Assembly: GCA_938023035.1 (NCBI GenBank)
Contig: CALIDI010000022.1
Span: 50,321-114,320 of the forward strand
From: an uncultured Leptolyngbyaceae cyanobacterium
Lineage (GTDB): Bacteria; Cyanobacteriota; Cyanobacteriia; Leptolyngbyales; Leptolyngbyaceae
Direction of reading: 5' to 3'
DNA length: 64,000 nucleotides
The translations under genes were made by a program, and so were the position numbers. Shown here one piece after another: positions 27,929 through 35,926 of this stretch. The notes under the pieces are model-generated. The model had not been told where the DNA came from, ran no database searches, and worked only from the letters and a program-made list of their open reading frames with translations. Positions within the stretch are counted from its first letter, which is position 1. The number at the start of each line of letters is the position of its first letter.

Positions 27929-29677
27929 ATGAGTCAAAAAACAACATCACCCATTCTCAAAATTATTCCCCTCGGTGGTTTACATGAAATTGGGAAAAAT
28001 ACCTGCGTCTTTGAAATTGATGATGAAATCATGCTGCTGGATGCGGGTTTAGCTTTTCCTGGGGATGGTATGCACGGAGTGAATATTGTGTTGCCCGACA
28101 CCACCTATTTGCGGGAAAACCGCGATCGCATCAAGGGCATGATTGTGACCCACGGCCATGAAGACCATATTGGCGGCATTGCCTATCACCTCAAGCAGTT
28201 TGAGATTCCAGTAATCTATGGCCCCCGCCTGGCCATGTCTCTACTGCGCGATAAACTTTCAGAGGCTGGGGTCAGCAACCGTACCAAATTGAATATGGTG
28301 CAACCTCGAGAGGTTGTGCGGATTGGAAAATCTTTTCTAGTAGAATTTATCCGCAACACTCACTCTATTGCGGACAGCTTCAGTGTGGCTATTCGGACAC
28401 CTGTTGGGGTAGTGATTCACACAGGTGACTTTAAGTTTGACTATACGCCCGTTGATGGCGAGCGCTTTGATCTCCAGCGTCTAGCCGAATATGGTGAACA
28501 AGGGGTTCATTGCCTGATTAGTGATTCGACCAATTCCGAAGTTCCTGGTTTTACCCCCTCAGAGCGGGCGGTTTACCCGAATCTTGATCGAGTGTTTGGC
28601 CAAGCTCAAGGACGGCTATTAGTCACGACCTTTGCCTCATCGGTGCATCGGGTAAATATGATTTTGGAGTTGGCTAAAAAACATGGTCGTATGGTTGGAG
28701 TGTTAGGACGATCCATGTTGAACGTGATTGCCCATGCTCGTAAGTTAGGCTATATCAAATGTGAGGATGACTTATTTCAGCCCTTGCATGTGATTAATAA
28801 ATTACCCGATGAAAACGTCTTAATTTTGACAACGGGTTCTCAGGGTGAGCCAATGTCTGCCCTAACCCGAATTGCCAATGGCGAACACGCGAAAATTAAG
28901 ATTCGCGAGGGGGATACGGTTGTGTTCTCAGCTAACCCAATTCCTGGAAACACCATTGCCGTGGTAAACACCATTGACAAGCTGATGATGCAGGGGGCAC
29001 GGGTAATCTACGGGCGAGAGCAAGGCATCCATGTATCGGGCCATGGTTGTCAGGAAGATCAAAAGTTAATGCTGGCCTTAACCAAGCCCAAGTTTTTCTT
29101 ACCCGTTCATGGCGAACACCGGATGCTGGTGAAGCACAGCCAGACGGCTCAGAGTATGGGTGTGCCGCCAGAAAATATGGTGGTGATCGACAACGGTGAT
29201 GTTGTAGAACTGAGCGAAACCTCAATTCGTAAAGCTGGTCGTGTGCCTGCTGGCATTAATTTGGTGGATTCTTCCCAGGGCGGAATTGTAAGCGAGACAG
29301 TGCTGAAGGAACGGCAACAACTCGCCGAAGATGGAGTCGTGACGATCGCCTTGACTGTAGACCCCAATGGGCAGTTAGTGGCAATGCCAGAGTTACACCT
29401 GCGTGGGGTTGTAACAACCGTGAAGAAAAAGGATTTGCAGAGTCGGGTGAGAGATACGGTGGTAAAAGTGGTCAGCGATCGCTGGAGTGAGTTTGCCCGC
29501 TCCTTTGATGGCAAAGCCGTGGATAAAGATTGGGCCGGTCTGCAAACTGAGCTAGAGAAGGAACTATCTCGGACTTTGAAGCGTGAGTTGCAGAGCGAAC
29601 CATTGCTAGTGTTGCTCTTGCAGCTTGCGGGTAGCCCCGTAGAACAAAAACGCCCAATGGCGGCGATCGCCTCCTAA
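27929..29677 (+). CDS. rnj: Ribonuclease J
   Basis: Metallo-beta-lactamase/beta-CASP ribonuclease with 5'-exo and endo activity in mRNA decay. The 582-aa protein has the zinc motif HGHEDHIGG, HTGDFKFDYTP, the beta-CASP segment (TTFASSVHRVNMILELA ... TTGSQGEPMSAL) and HVSGHG/PVHGEHRM near the C-terminal part. ATG 27929 has AAAGGAG 7 nt upstream; an in-frame extension of 25 residues to 27854 looks untranslated. Last gene of the asd-dapA-rnj cluster. Confidence 0.95.
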   Translation: MSQKTTSPILKIIPLGGLHEIGKNTCVFEIDDEIMLLDAGLAFPGDGMHGVNIVLPDTTYLRENRDRIKGMIVTHGHEDHIGGIAYHLKQFEIPVIYGPRLAMSLLRDKLSEAGVSNRTKLNMVQPREVVRIGKSFLVEFIRNTHSIADSFSVAIRTPVGVVIHTGDFKFDYTPVDGERFDLQRLAEYGEQGVHCLISDSTNSEVPGFTPSERAVYPNLDRVFGQAQGRLLVTTFASSVHRVNMILELAKKHGRMVGVLGRSMLNVIAHARKLGYIKCEDDLFQPLHVINKLPDENVLILTTGSQGEPMSALTRIANGEHAKIKIREGDTVVFSANPIPGNTIAVVNTIDKLMMQGARVIYGREQGIHVSGHGCQEDQKLMLALTKPKFFLPVHGEHRMLVKHSQTAQSMGVPPENMVVIDNGDVVELSETSIRKAGRVPAGINLVDSSQGGIVSETVLKERQQLAEDGVVTIALTVDPNGQLVAMPELHLRGVVTTVKKKDLQSRVRDTVVKVVSDRWSEFARSFDGKAVDKDWAGLQTELEKELSRTLKRELQSEPLLVLLLQLAGSPVEQKRPMAAIAS

Positions 29678-29754
29678 CCGTTCACTAAGCGAACATTGCC
29701 TTAGTAAGCTCACCAGTCATCTCAACCAAAAAACATCTCAACCCCAAAAAAGAT

Positions 29755-29793
29755 ACAGAGCTTTGAGAGATTAAAACCCTTTCAAAGCTCTGT
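29755..29793. terminator. Bidirectional terminator between rnj and purU
   Basis: Near-perfect hairpin ACAGAGCTTTGA / TCAAAGCTCTGT with a 15-nt loop. It lies 77 bp after rnj, and a T run (six) follows on the minus strand, where purU transcripts would arrive. The two genes converge here. Confidence 0.7.
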
Positions 29794-29993
29794 TTAGCGG
29801 AATAAGGGTGCTCTGTCAGAAAAATTGTGGTCGATTGCCATCCACTCAAAAATCGATATTAGGCTCCCTATAGCTCAGACCCCCTGCGGATTTGGTATGG
29901 ATCTTTTATGACAGGTTTTGGTGTAGGAACTGAGACTTACCAGGCCGACCTCCTCCACACCTCTTCTGCATGACGATGACGATGCTGTGTAAC

Positions 29994-30140
29994 TAGTAGG
30001 CTAAGGTATCAGTCCGGCGCCCTCTTACCCCCCTTGCTTGAATGCCTACCAGGGCTATACCCATTTCCCAGAGTGGGAGAAGAGACTGGGGGATGAAGCT
30101 GGCTAGGGCCAGTCCAGAAATTTCTGCCTGGTTGTACTAG
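29994..30140. repeat. Family B element, copy B3
   Basis: Begins CTAGTAGGCTAAGGTATCAG and ends, on the minus strand, CTAGTACAACCAGGCAGAAA, giving imperfect inverted ends. The interior contains CTTGCTTGAATGCC and a GGGAGAAG palindrome shared with the copy at 40059. It ends 9 bp before the purU stop. Confidence 0.65.
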
Positions 30141-30149
30141 GCAATTGTC

Positions 30150-31004
30150 CTAGGCAAAAACGACGGTACGGTTGCTGTAGACAAGTACGCGATTTTGCAG
30201 ATGCAGGCGCACGGCCCGTGCTAAAACCACGCGCTCTAAATCCTTGCCTTTGCGCACTAGGTCTTCAACACTATCGCGGTGACTAACCCGCACAACATCC
30301 TGTTCAATAATTGGGCCTTCATCCAAATCGGCGGTGACATAGTGAGCTGTTGCCCCAATAATTTTGACCCCACGGGCATAGGCGCGATGGTAGGGGTTGG
30401 CTCCTGGAAAAGCGGGTAAAAAAGAATGGTGAATGTTAATAATGAGGGGAAACTGGCGAATAAAATCTGCACTCAAGACTTGCATGTATTTTGCCAGAAT
30501 CACTAAATCAATTTGGTACTGACGGAGTAACGCCAGTTCTTTAATTTCTTGGGCCGCTTTGGTTTCTTTGGTGATAGGAATGTGGTGATAGTCAATGCCA
30601 AACTGCTCGGCGATCGCCCCCAGGTCAGGATGATTGCTGATAATTAAAGGAATCTCTGCCTGAAACTCCCCAGAGCGTTGCCGCCAGATTAAATCAAACA
30701 GGCAATGATCCTGCCGACTCACCCAGATGGCCAGACGCGGCACCGCATCTGAAAAGTGAAGTTCCCAGTTGGCCTCCAGGGGTTGGGCGATCGCATGAAA
30801 CGCCGGGCCAATAATTTCCCTGGGTAAGTTAAACCCCTCCAACTCCCATTCAATGCGGGTAAGAAACAGCCCGGCACTGGCATCAGTGTGCTGATCAGCG
30901 TGAACAATATTCCCCCCATTGGCATAAATAAAGTTGGCAATTTTAGCCACCAGTCCGCGTTGGTCGGGGCAAGAAATCAAAAGAGTTGCTGTCGGTGAGG
31001 CCAT
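30150..31004 (-). CDS. purU: Formyltetrahydrofolate deformylase
   Basis: Hydrolyses 10-formyl-THF to formate and THF, balancing one-carbon units and feeding formate to purine synthesis. The 284-aa protein has an N-terminal ACT domain (TATLLISCPDQRGLVAKIANFI) and a formyltransferase-fold C-terminal domain with ILAKYMQVL, NIHHSFLPAFPGANPYH and TADLDEGPII, the Asn/His/Asp catalytic set. ATG 31004 is preferred over TTG 31019. Convergent with rnj. Confidence 0.94.
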   Translation of the reverse strand: MASPTATLLISCPDQRGLVAKIANFIYANGGNIVHADQHTDASAGLFLTRIEWELEGFNLPREIIGPAFHAIAQPLEANWELHFSDAVPRLAIWVSRQDHCLFDLIWRQRSGEFQAEIPLIISNHPDLGAIAEQFGIDYHHIPITKETKAAQEIKELALLRQYQIDLVILAKYMQVLSADFIRQFPLIINIHHSFLPAFPGANPYHRAYARGVKIIGATAHYVTADLDEGPIIEQDVVRVSHRDSVEDLVRKGKDLERVVLARAVRLHLQNRVLVYSNRTVVFA

Positions 31005-31242
31005 AGGGTCAGCAATCAAAGGATGGAAGAGGAAAAGACCAGGTACGTGTTGGTGTCAATCTAGGGTTTAATCCAGTGTTTGAGGAGAACTATCTGAAAA
31101 GAGTCACACCGGTTTCAACAAAGCATCCAGCAAAGACCCGGTTAAAGGCTGGGCACCACCGGGCTTCTGCTATCCAAAAGAGTATCAGATCTTAAAATTC
31201 ACCTAAGAAAGAGACGCAAGCCAGGCAAGTGTTGGCAAATGG

Positions 31243-31971
31243 CTAGGGAGAAGGCTTAGGGCTGGGTGCAGGGGAAGTTGCTGTCGGTGAGGGGGTTGGC
31301 TCAGGCTTGATCTGCCATTCTTTCAGAGGTCGCGTCACCGCATTTTCTAAATCGATAGGAACCACGTGGATAGTGATCTCTGTTGTGGGCTGAGTAGGGG
31401 GGTCAATTTGGGCATAAAGGCCACTGCGATTGAAGTTGGGTTTCCCCAATACCAGCCGATGCTGCTTTTGGTTGGTTAACTCTACTTGAATAGTGGCAAG
31501 GGGTTGATCGAGGCCAAACTCGGCTTTTTGAGTAGCCGGTATGGTCAAGCTTTGTTGACTCTGCCCGCTGGCCATTTGATTGAGGAGAAAAGCGATCGCT
31601 GCCTCTTCAGCCAATTTTTTCTGTGGCTGGGTCATTTGCCAGACCAGCGTCTTGGCGATCGGCGTCGGACTCGGTAAAACAGCCGCAGGTGAACTGGCGG
31701 TGGTAGGCGCGCCCGCAGGTGGAGGCGTGGGAGACGGTGCACTAGTCGGTTTGGCAGCCTGAGCTGCAGGTACCTTTTCAAACCGCAGGGTTTGATTAGC
31801 CTGAGTAATCGTCAGAGCTATCACGGCTTCCTCCTTAAAGCTAAAGAGAGGCTGGGTAGTAGTTTCAGGCGCTGGTGGTTGACTGACCTTTTGACCTTCT
31901 CGAATGGCTACAATTCCCCCTAAAACTAGGGCGGTCAGCAGCAGCAGTAAGGGTGTACGTTGCAGTTTCAT
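31243..31971 (-). CDS. DUF4340 domain protein, end of Gld-type ABC operon
   Basis: A 242-aa membrane-anchored protein. One N-terminal hydrophobic segment (about residues 7-22) is followed by a DUF4340-type region (FSFKEEAVIALTITQANQTLRFEKV). A Pro/Ala/Ser/Thr-rich linker then precedes a second conserved block (FLLNQMASGQSQQSLTIPATQKAEFGLDQPLATIQVEL), and a second Pro-rich tail ends the protein. DUF4340 proteins regularly accompany GldG-like proteins and ABC genes. Thirty-nine bp after gldG in the same operon. Function unknown; an extracytoplasmic partner of the transporter is likely. Confidence 0.8.
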   Translation of the reverse strand: MKLQRTPLLLLLTALVLGGIVAIREGQKVSQPPAPETTTQPLFSFKEEAVIALTITQANQTLRFEKVPAAQAAKPTSAPSPTPPPAGAPTTASSPAAVLPSPTPIAKTLVWQMTQPQKKLAEEAAIAFLLNQMASGQSQQSLTIPATQKAEFGLDQPLATIQVELTNQKQHRLVLGKPNFNRSGLYAQIDPPTQPTTEITIHVVPIDLENAVTRPLKEWQIKPEPTPSPTATSPAPSPKPSP

Positions 31972-32010
31972 TGTTCCAAAGTAGAGAAATTCAGAAAAAT
32001 TCGACCGACA

Positions 32011-33723
32011 TTAACGCCGCTTCCACCAGATCAGAATCGCACTGGTAAAACCGACCAGCGGCAGAAGCGCAACGGCTGTCCAGCTAGCGAAACTAGCCTG
32101 CTGAGGCGTCAGAGTAAAGCGACGATTTTGAGGCTCCTTAGGTGTAATGGAAAGGGTCTGTTGCTCAGATTGGGCAACCCACCGCACGGAATTGAGAAAT
32201 AGGTCGCCATTAACAAACTGGGGTTGGCTAGAAAGGCCATCGGTGGCAAAGCGGGAGTTGCCAATCACCACTAAACGTGATTCTTTTTTATCGCCAGGGG
32301 CTTGGCTAGTCGCTGGCGAAGGGCTAGGACTGGTCGTTGGCGTTGGGCTAGCCGCTGGCGAAGGGCTAGGACTGGCCGCTGGGGAAGGGCTAGGGGGCGG
32401 GGTCGCTGTAACGGGCACCGGGCGACTGAGAGCCACCCCCAGGAGCAATGGGCCAGGGCGATCGCGACCCTCGTCAAATTTCAGGGGTTGCGTCTTCAAA
32501 TCACTCTCCGCCCAGCTATCGGCACTGGTATAGAGTAACGGCGTTGAAACAATACCTGACTTTGCTTCCACATCCACTGGTCGAGCCAGGGGATAGAAGG
32601 AGTAGCGGTTGCCAAAATCGCGGGTAATGGGGTGATCGCCATACTGGGTTACAAGAGAGTAGATGGGTCCCAGCCCCTCAATCTGACGAGAAACATCGAT
32701 AACAACCCGGTCATCCAGGGTCACTCCCCAATCCTTCAGCAAGGCATTAATCCCCAGTTCTGTTTGAGGATCCGCTAACACCAGCAGGTTGCCCCCCTCT
32801 TGTAGGTAACGCTCCAGCGCTTTCACTTCCCCTGGCAGCAGGGGCTTTTGTGGCCCTGCCAGCACTACCCCATCCGCATTCGCAGGGATAGCCAGGGTTT
32901 CTGCCAGCAGCAAGGGCTTAATCACAATATCCCGCTGTTTGAGGCTGTCGATCGCCTGCGCAATCGATTCCTGCATCCCTGGTTCCAGCGGGCGCTCACC
33001 ATGACCCTGTAAGAAGTAGATTTGTGCCTGTCGGGGACTGGTCACCTGAGCGATCGCCGCCGTCAGTTTTGCTTCGGTCAGCCGTTGCCCGCGATTAACC
33101 AATTGTTCTGGGTCATTGGGCGAAACCGTTTCCACATATTGCCTGCGCCCATTCGGTTGCACCTGCACAATCACATCCCCCAGCCGCTTCACCTCTAGCT
33201 GGGCTGCCAAGGCGGGTTGCCGGGTTGGGTCAACAAACTCATAAATCAAGTGATCGCCCAACCGGGCATAGCGCTCTAGCAGCTCTCGATCCTGACGATT
33301 GGCAAGTTCCTGAGACGTAAACAGCCACACCTTCACAGGTTGTTGCAGAGTCTTTACCACCTGCTGAGTCTCTGGTGCCAGAGTAAACACCTGATTTTCG
33401 GTTAAATCCAACCGGAGGGTTTGCTGCGCCGCCAAAACATTCACCAGGCCAAAAATAGCCAGGGCAGACAGAGTCGCCACCAAGGCATTAGCCCCCACCT
33501 GGGAAGAACGACGTTGCCACCAGGGGGTTACCTGATTGCGGCTGGCAAGGATGCGAGTCATCAGCCAGCCCAGGATGAGCAGAAATCCTAAAATCCCCAA
33601 TACCAGCGGTACAGGTAGCCAAACGCCAGAAATCACACCGGCTGTCACACCAGCGACCAGCAGTAACGGCCCCAGCCAAAACAGATAGTTCAAAAAGGGA
33701 GAAAAGGCAGTGAATTTCTTCAT
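32011..33723 (-). CDS. GldG-like extracytoplasmic component of ABC system
   Basis: A 570-aa protein of the Gld/ABC-2 auxiliary type. The start has two or three membrane spans (about residues 7-25, 30-52, 75-95). A large periplasmic domain with DLTENQVFTLAPETQQVVKTL and IYFLQGHGERPLEPGM motifs, an LLVLADPQTELGINALLKDWGVTLDD segment and a final C-terminal span followed by WWKRR complete it. A Pro-Ser-Ala repeat linker sits at about residues 440-480. Such proteins are linked to gliding in Bacteroidetes, but in cyanobacteria the role is unknown. Third gene of the four-gene operon. Confidence 0.83.
   Translation of the reverse strand: MKKFTAFSPFLNYLFWLGPLLLVAGVTAGVISGVWLPVPLVLGILGFLLILGWLMTRILASRNQVTPWWQRRSSQVGANALVATLSALAIFGLVNVLAAQQTLRLDLTENQVFTLAPETQQVVKTLQQPVKVWLFTSQELANRQDRELLERYARLGDHLIYEFVDPTRQPALAAQLEVKRLGDVIVQVQPNGRRQYVETVSPNDPEQLVNRGQRLTEAKLTAAIAQVTSPRQAQIYFLQGHGERPLEPGMQESIAQAIDSLKQRDIVIKPLLLAETLAIPANADGVVLAGPQKPLLPGEVKALERYLQEGGNLLVLADPQTELGINALLKDWGVTLDDRVVIDVSRQIEGLGPIYSLVTQYGDHPITRDFGNRYSFYPLARPVDVEAKSGIVSTPLLYTSADSWAESDLKTQPLKFDEGRDRPGPLLLGVALSRPVPVTATPPPSPSPAASPSPSPAASPTPTTSPSPSPATSQAPGDKKESRLVVIGNSRFATDGLSSQPQFVNGDLFLNSVRWVAQSEQQTLSITPKEPQNRRFTLTPQQASFASWTAVALLPLVGFTSAILIWWKRR
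32307..32390 (-). repeat. 42-bp tandem repeat inside the GldG-like gene
   Basis: Two adjacent 42-bp units (32307-32348, 32349-32390) plus a partial third encode the PSPSPAAS/TPTTSPSPSPATS linker. Being a multiple of three, copy number changes would keep the frame. Confidence 0.75.
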
Positions 33724-33755
33724 TGATCCATGACCGGTTATTCAATCCATGCTTC

Positions 33756-34544
33756 CTAGCTGCGCTGAAATCGAAAAGCATCGACCGATTGCGCCGTTAA
33801 AAACAACCCCAGCACAATATAGCTGCCAAAGAGGACGAGGCTACTACTATCAACAATCCCCTGGCTCAGGTTGCCAAAGTGCTTTAGCAACGAAAGGTGA
33901 CCCAAAGCACTTCCCAGCGGCCCGCCTAGGCGCTGACCCAGCAGGTCAATCACCCACAGAAAAATCACCAAGCCAAAGGTGAACACGGCGGCTAAAATCG
34001 TGCTGTCAGTCAGAGATGAAATAAACATCCCCAGAGATAGCACCGCTGCCGCCAGCAAAACTAGCCCCATATGCCCCAGGAACACAACTCCAAAATTCAT
34101 CGGTGGAGTGGTGGCACTGAAGGCGATCGCCTCATAGAGCAGTAGAGGCAAGACCATCGTAAGAAAAAAGGTGACGACAGCGAGCAATTTACCCAGAGCC
34201 ACCGCCCAATTCGTCACTGGCGAGGTTGCCAAGAGTTCGAGCGTGCCACATTTGCGCTCTTCAGCATAAAGCCCCATAGATAAAATCGGCAGCAAAAAGA
34301 GAGCAACCGAACTCAACACACCTAGAAAAGATTGGAGAAACTGGTAAGGCACATCCAGGGGAGTGGTATTCCCCAGGGAGTCTGCCCGCAAAACTTCTAG
34401 ATTAAAAGCATTAAGCAGATTGACAAAAAAGAAGCCAGCGAGCAACCAAAATACACCTGCAACAATAGAGGCCAGTGGCGAGGCAAAATAGCTCTGCAAC
34501 TCCCGCCGATAAATTGCCAGAATATTACTTAAAACAATGCGCAT
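33756..34544 (-). CDS. ABC-2 type transporter permease
   Basis: A 262-aa membrane protein with six hydrophobic segments, for example SPLASIVAGVFWLLAGFFFV, and the ABC-2 signature region ERKCGTLELLATSPVTNW before the third span. This is the pore-forming subunit. Its ATG abuts the stop of the ATPase gene without a gap, so translation is probably coupled. gldG follows 32 bp downstream. Confidence 0.9.
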   Translation of the reverse strand: MRIVLSNILAIYRRELQSYFASPLASIVAGVFWLLAGFFFVNLLNAFNLEVLRADSLGNTTPLDVPYQFLQSFLGVLSSVALFLLPILSMGLYAEERKCGTLELLATSPVTNWAVALGKLLAVVTFFLTMVLPLLLYEAIAFSATTPPMNFGVVFLGHMGLVLLAAAVLSLGMFISSLTDSTILAAVFTFGLVIFLWVIDLLGQRLGGPLGSALGHLSLLKHFGNLSQGIVDSSSLVLFGSYIVLGLFLTAQSVDAFRFQRS

Positions 34545-35558
34545 TTAACTCTGCTCTCCTATCGTTGATTCTGCGGTAGAGCCGCTGTTTTCAGAGGTTT
34601 CCATCTGAAAGTCAGAGGTTTGCTCTTCCCGGGTAAGTTGCAAAAATACATCCTCCAGGGTGGCACTGAGGCGGCGCATTTCATACAGCCCTAAACCGGC
34701 ACCAACAATCGTCGTTGCGAGGGTATGCCCAATTTCAATGCCTGGTTGGGCTAAAACCCGCAGGCGCGATCGCGCAGCGATTCGTGGCATCGTGCTAGAT
34801 TCAACACTTAATACCCCTGGCAACTTCTGCAATAGAGGTAAGAGATTGTTCATCTCCCCCTCTACTTCTAGCTCATAGCCAGTCCCCCCTGTCAGTTGAT
34901 TCATTAGGGCATCCGGCGCATTGGTCGCTACCACCCGCCCCTGGTTAATAATGGCAACGCGACTACAGGTCATACTGACTTCCGGCAAAATATGGGTTGA
35001 CAAAATTACCGTATGATTGCCCGCTAAACTTTTAATCAAATGGCGAACTTCAATGATCTGGCGTGGGTCTAACCCAATGGTGGGTTCATCCAACACAATC
35101 ACCGGTGGATCATGGACAATGGCCTGGGCAATTCCAACCCGTTGCCGATACCCTTTAGATAATTTGCGAATTAAGGTTTTGCGCCGATCACTGAGGCCAC
35201 ACTGGGCCAAAGCTTGCTCCACTCGCTGGGGGCGATCGCCCGCACTGACACCCTTGATGCGGGCAACAAACGCAAGAAAACCCTCAACCGACATTTCCGG
35301 GTAAAGGGGTGGATTTTCTGGTAGATATCCGATCCGCTGGCGTACCGCCATTGAGTCTTCATGAACCTCAAAACCTGCAACCTTAGCCGACCCAGAGGAG
35401 GCTGGCAGGTAGCCCGTTAAAATCCGCATCGTGGTCGTTTTGCCAGCACCATTTGGCCCCAACAGACCCAAAATTTCTCCTGGTTCAACCGCAAAAGTGA
35501 CATCCTCAATTGCTAGGGTTGAGCCATAGGACTTACTCAAATGTTCAACTTCGATCAT
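34545..35558 (-). CDS. ABC transporter ATP-binding protein (Gld-type operon)
   Basis: A 337-aa ATPase with Walker A GLLGPNGAGKTTTMRIL, the signature KLSKGYRQRVGIAQA, Walker B VIVLDEPTIGLDP and the switch His in VILSTHIL. The C-terminal extension ends with DVFLQLTREEQ. It pairs with the permease directly downstream, the GldG-like protein and the DUF4340 protein. The start at ATG 35558 (MIEVEHLSKSYG) is preferred to the one at 35588. A perfect inverted repeat lies just upstream. Confidence 0.93.
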   Translation of the reverse strand: MIEVEHLSKSYGSTLAIEDVTFAVEPGEILGLLGPNGAGKTTTMRILTGYLPASSGSAKVAGFEVHEDSMAVRQRIGYLPENPPLYPEMSVEGFLAFVARIKGVSAGDRPQRVEQALAQCGLSDRRKTLIRKLSKGYRQRVGIAQAIVHDPPVIVLDEPTIGLDPRQIIEVRHLIKSLAGNHTVILSTHILPEVSMTCSRVAIINQGRVVATNAPDALMNQLTGGTGYELEVEGEMNNLLPLLQKLPGVLSVESSTMPRIAARSRLRVLAQPGIEIGHTLATTIVGAGLGLYEMRRLSATLEDVFLQLTREEQTSDFQMETSENSGSTAESTIGEQS

Positions 35559-35588
35559 CCTCCGAACCTCGCCATTGCTTGCTGTCAA

Positions 35589-35621
35589 AACTCTGTAGAG
35601 CTGCTGGTGATCTACAGAGTT
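35589..35621. promoter_or_regulatory. Perfect 11-bp inverted repeat before the ABC operon
   Basis: AACTCTGTAGA / TCTACAGAGTT separated by 11 bp, about 30 bp upstream of the ATPase start. It could be an operator or an RNA hairpin in the leader. No T run follows it on either strand, so terminator function is unlikely. Confidence 0.55.
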
Positions 35622-35703
35622 CCATACTAGTGCGAAGGCAGCAGTAATGATTGCGGAATTTGCGCTGGCAACTCAGCATCCATCTTTTCTAAGGGTACTT
35701 TCA

Positions 35704-35840
35704 GGTGTCTGTCACTTTTGCCCTCACCCTTTTCTGGTATATCTGGATTGCTCTAATCCCTTTCCCAATTTGGGAGCGGGTTTGAGCTGGCTTGGCTCCC
35801 CTTATTCTGCTTTGGGAGCAGGATTGAGGGCGTAGCTTGT
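35704..35840. repeat. Family A element, copy A2 (degraded right end)
   Basis: Starts GGTGTCTGTCACTTTTGCCC as in the other copies and keeps the interior TCTGGTATATCTGGATTGCT and the TTGGGAG palindromes. The right end is not recognisable, so no target duplication is found. It fills most of the gap between the ABC operon and the recombinase gene. Confidence 0.65.
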
Positions 35841-35926
35841 TTTCCACAGGGTAAGTTACAAAACTAGGATGCACTCAGGCTGATGCGGCACAACCCCTCT
35901 GACAACCTCGGAGAATACCCGGAGGA

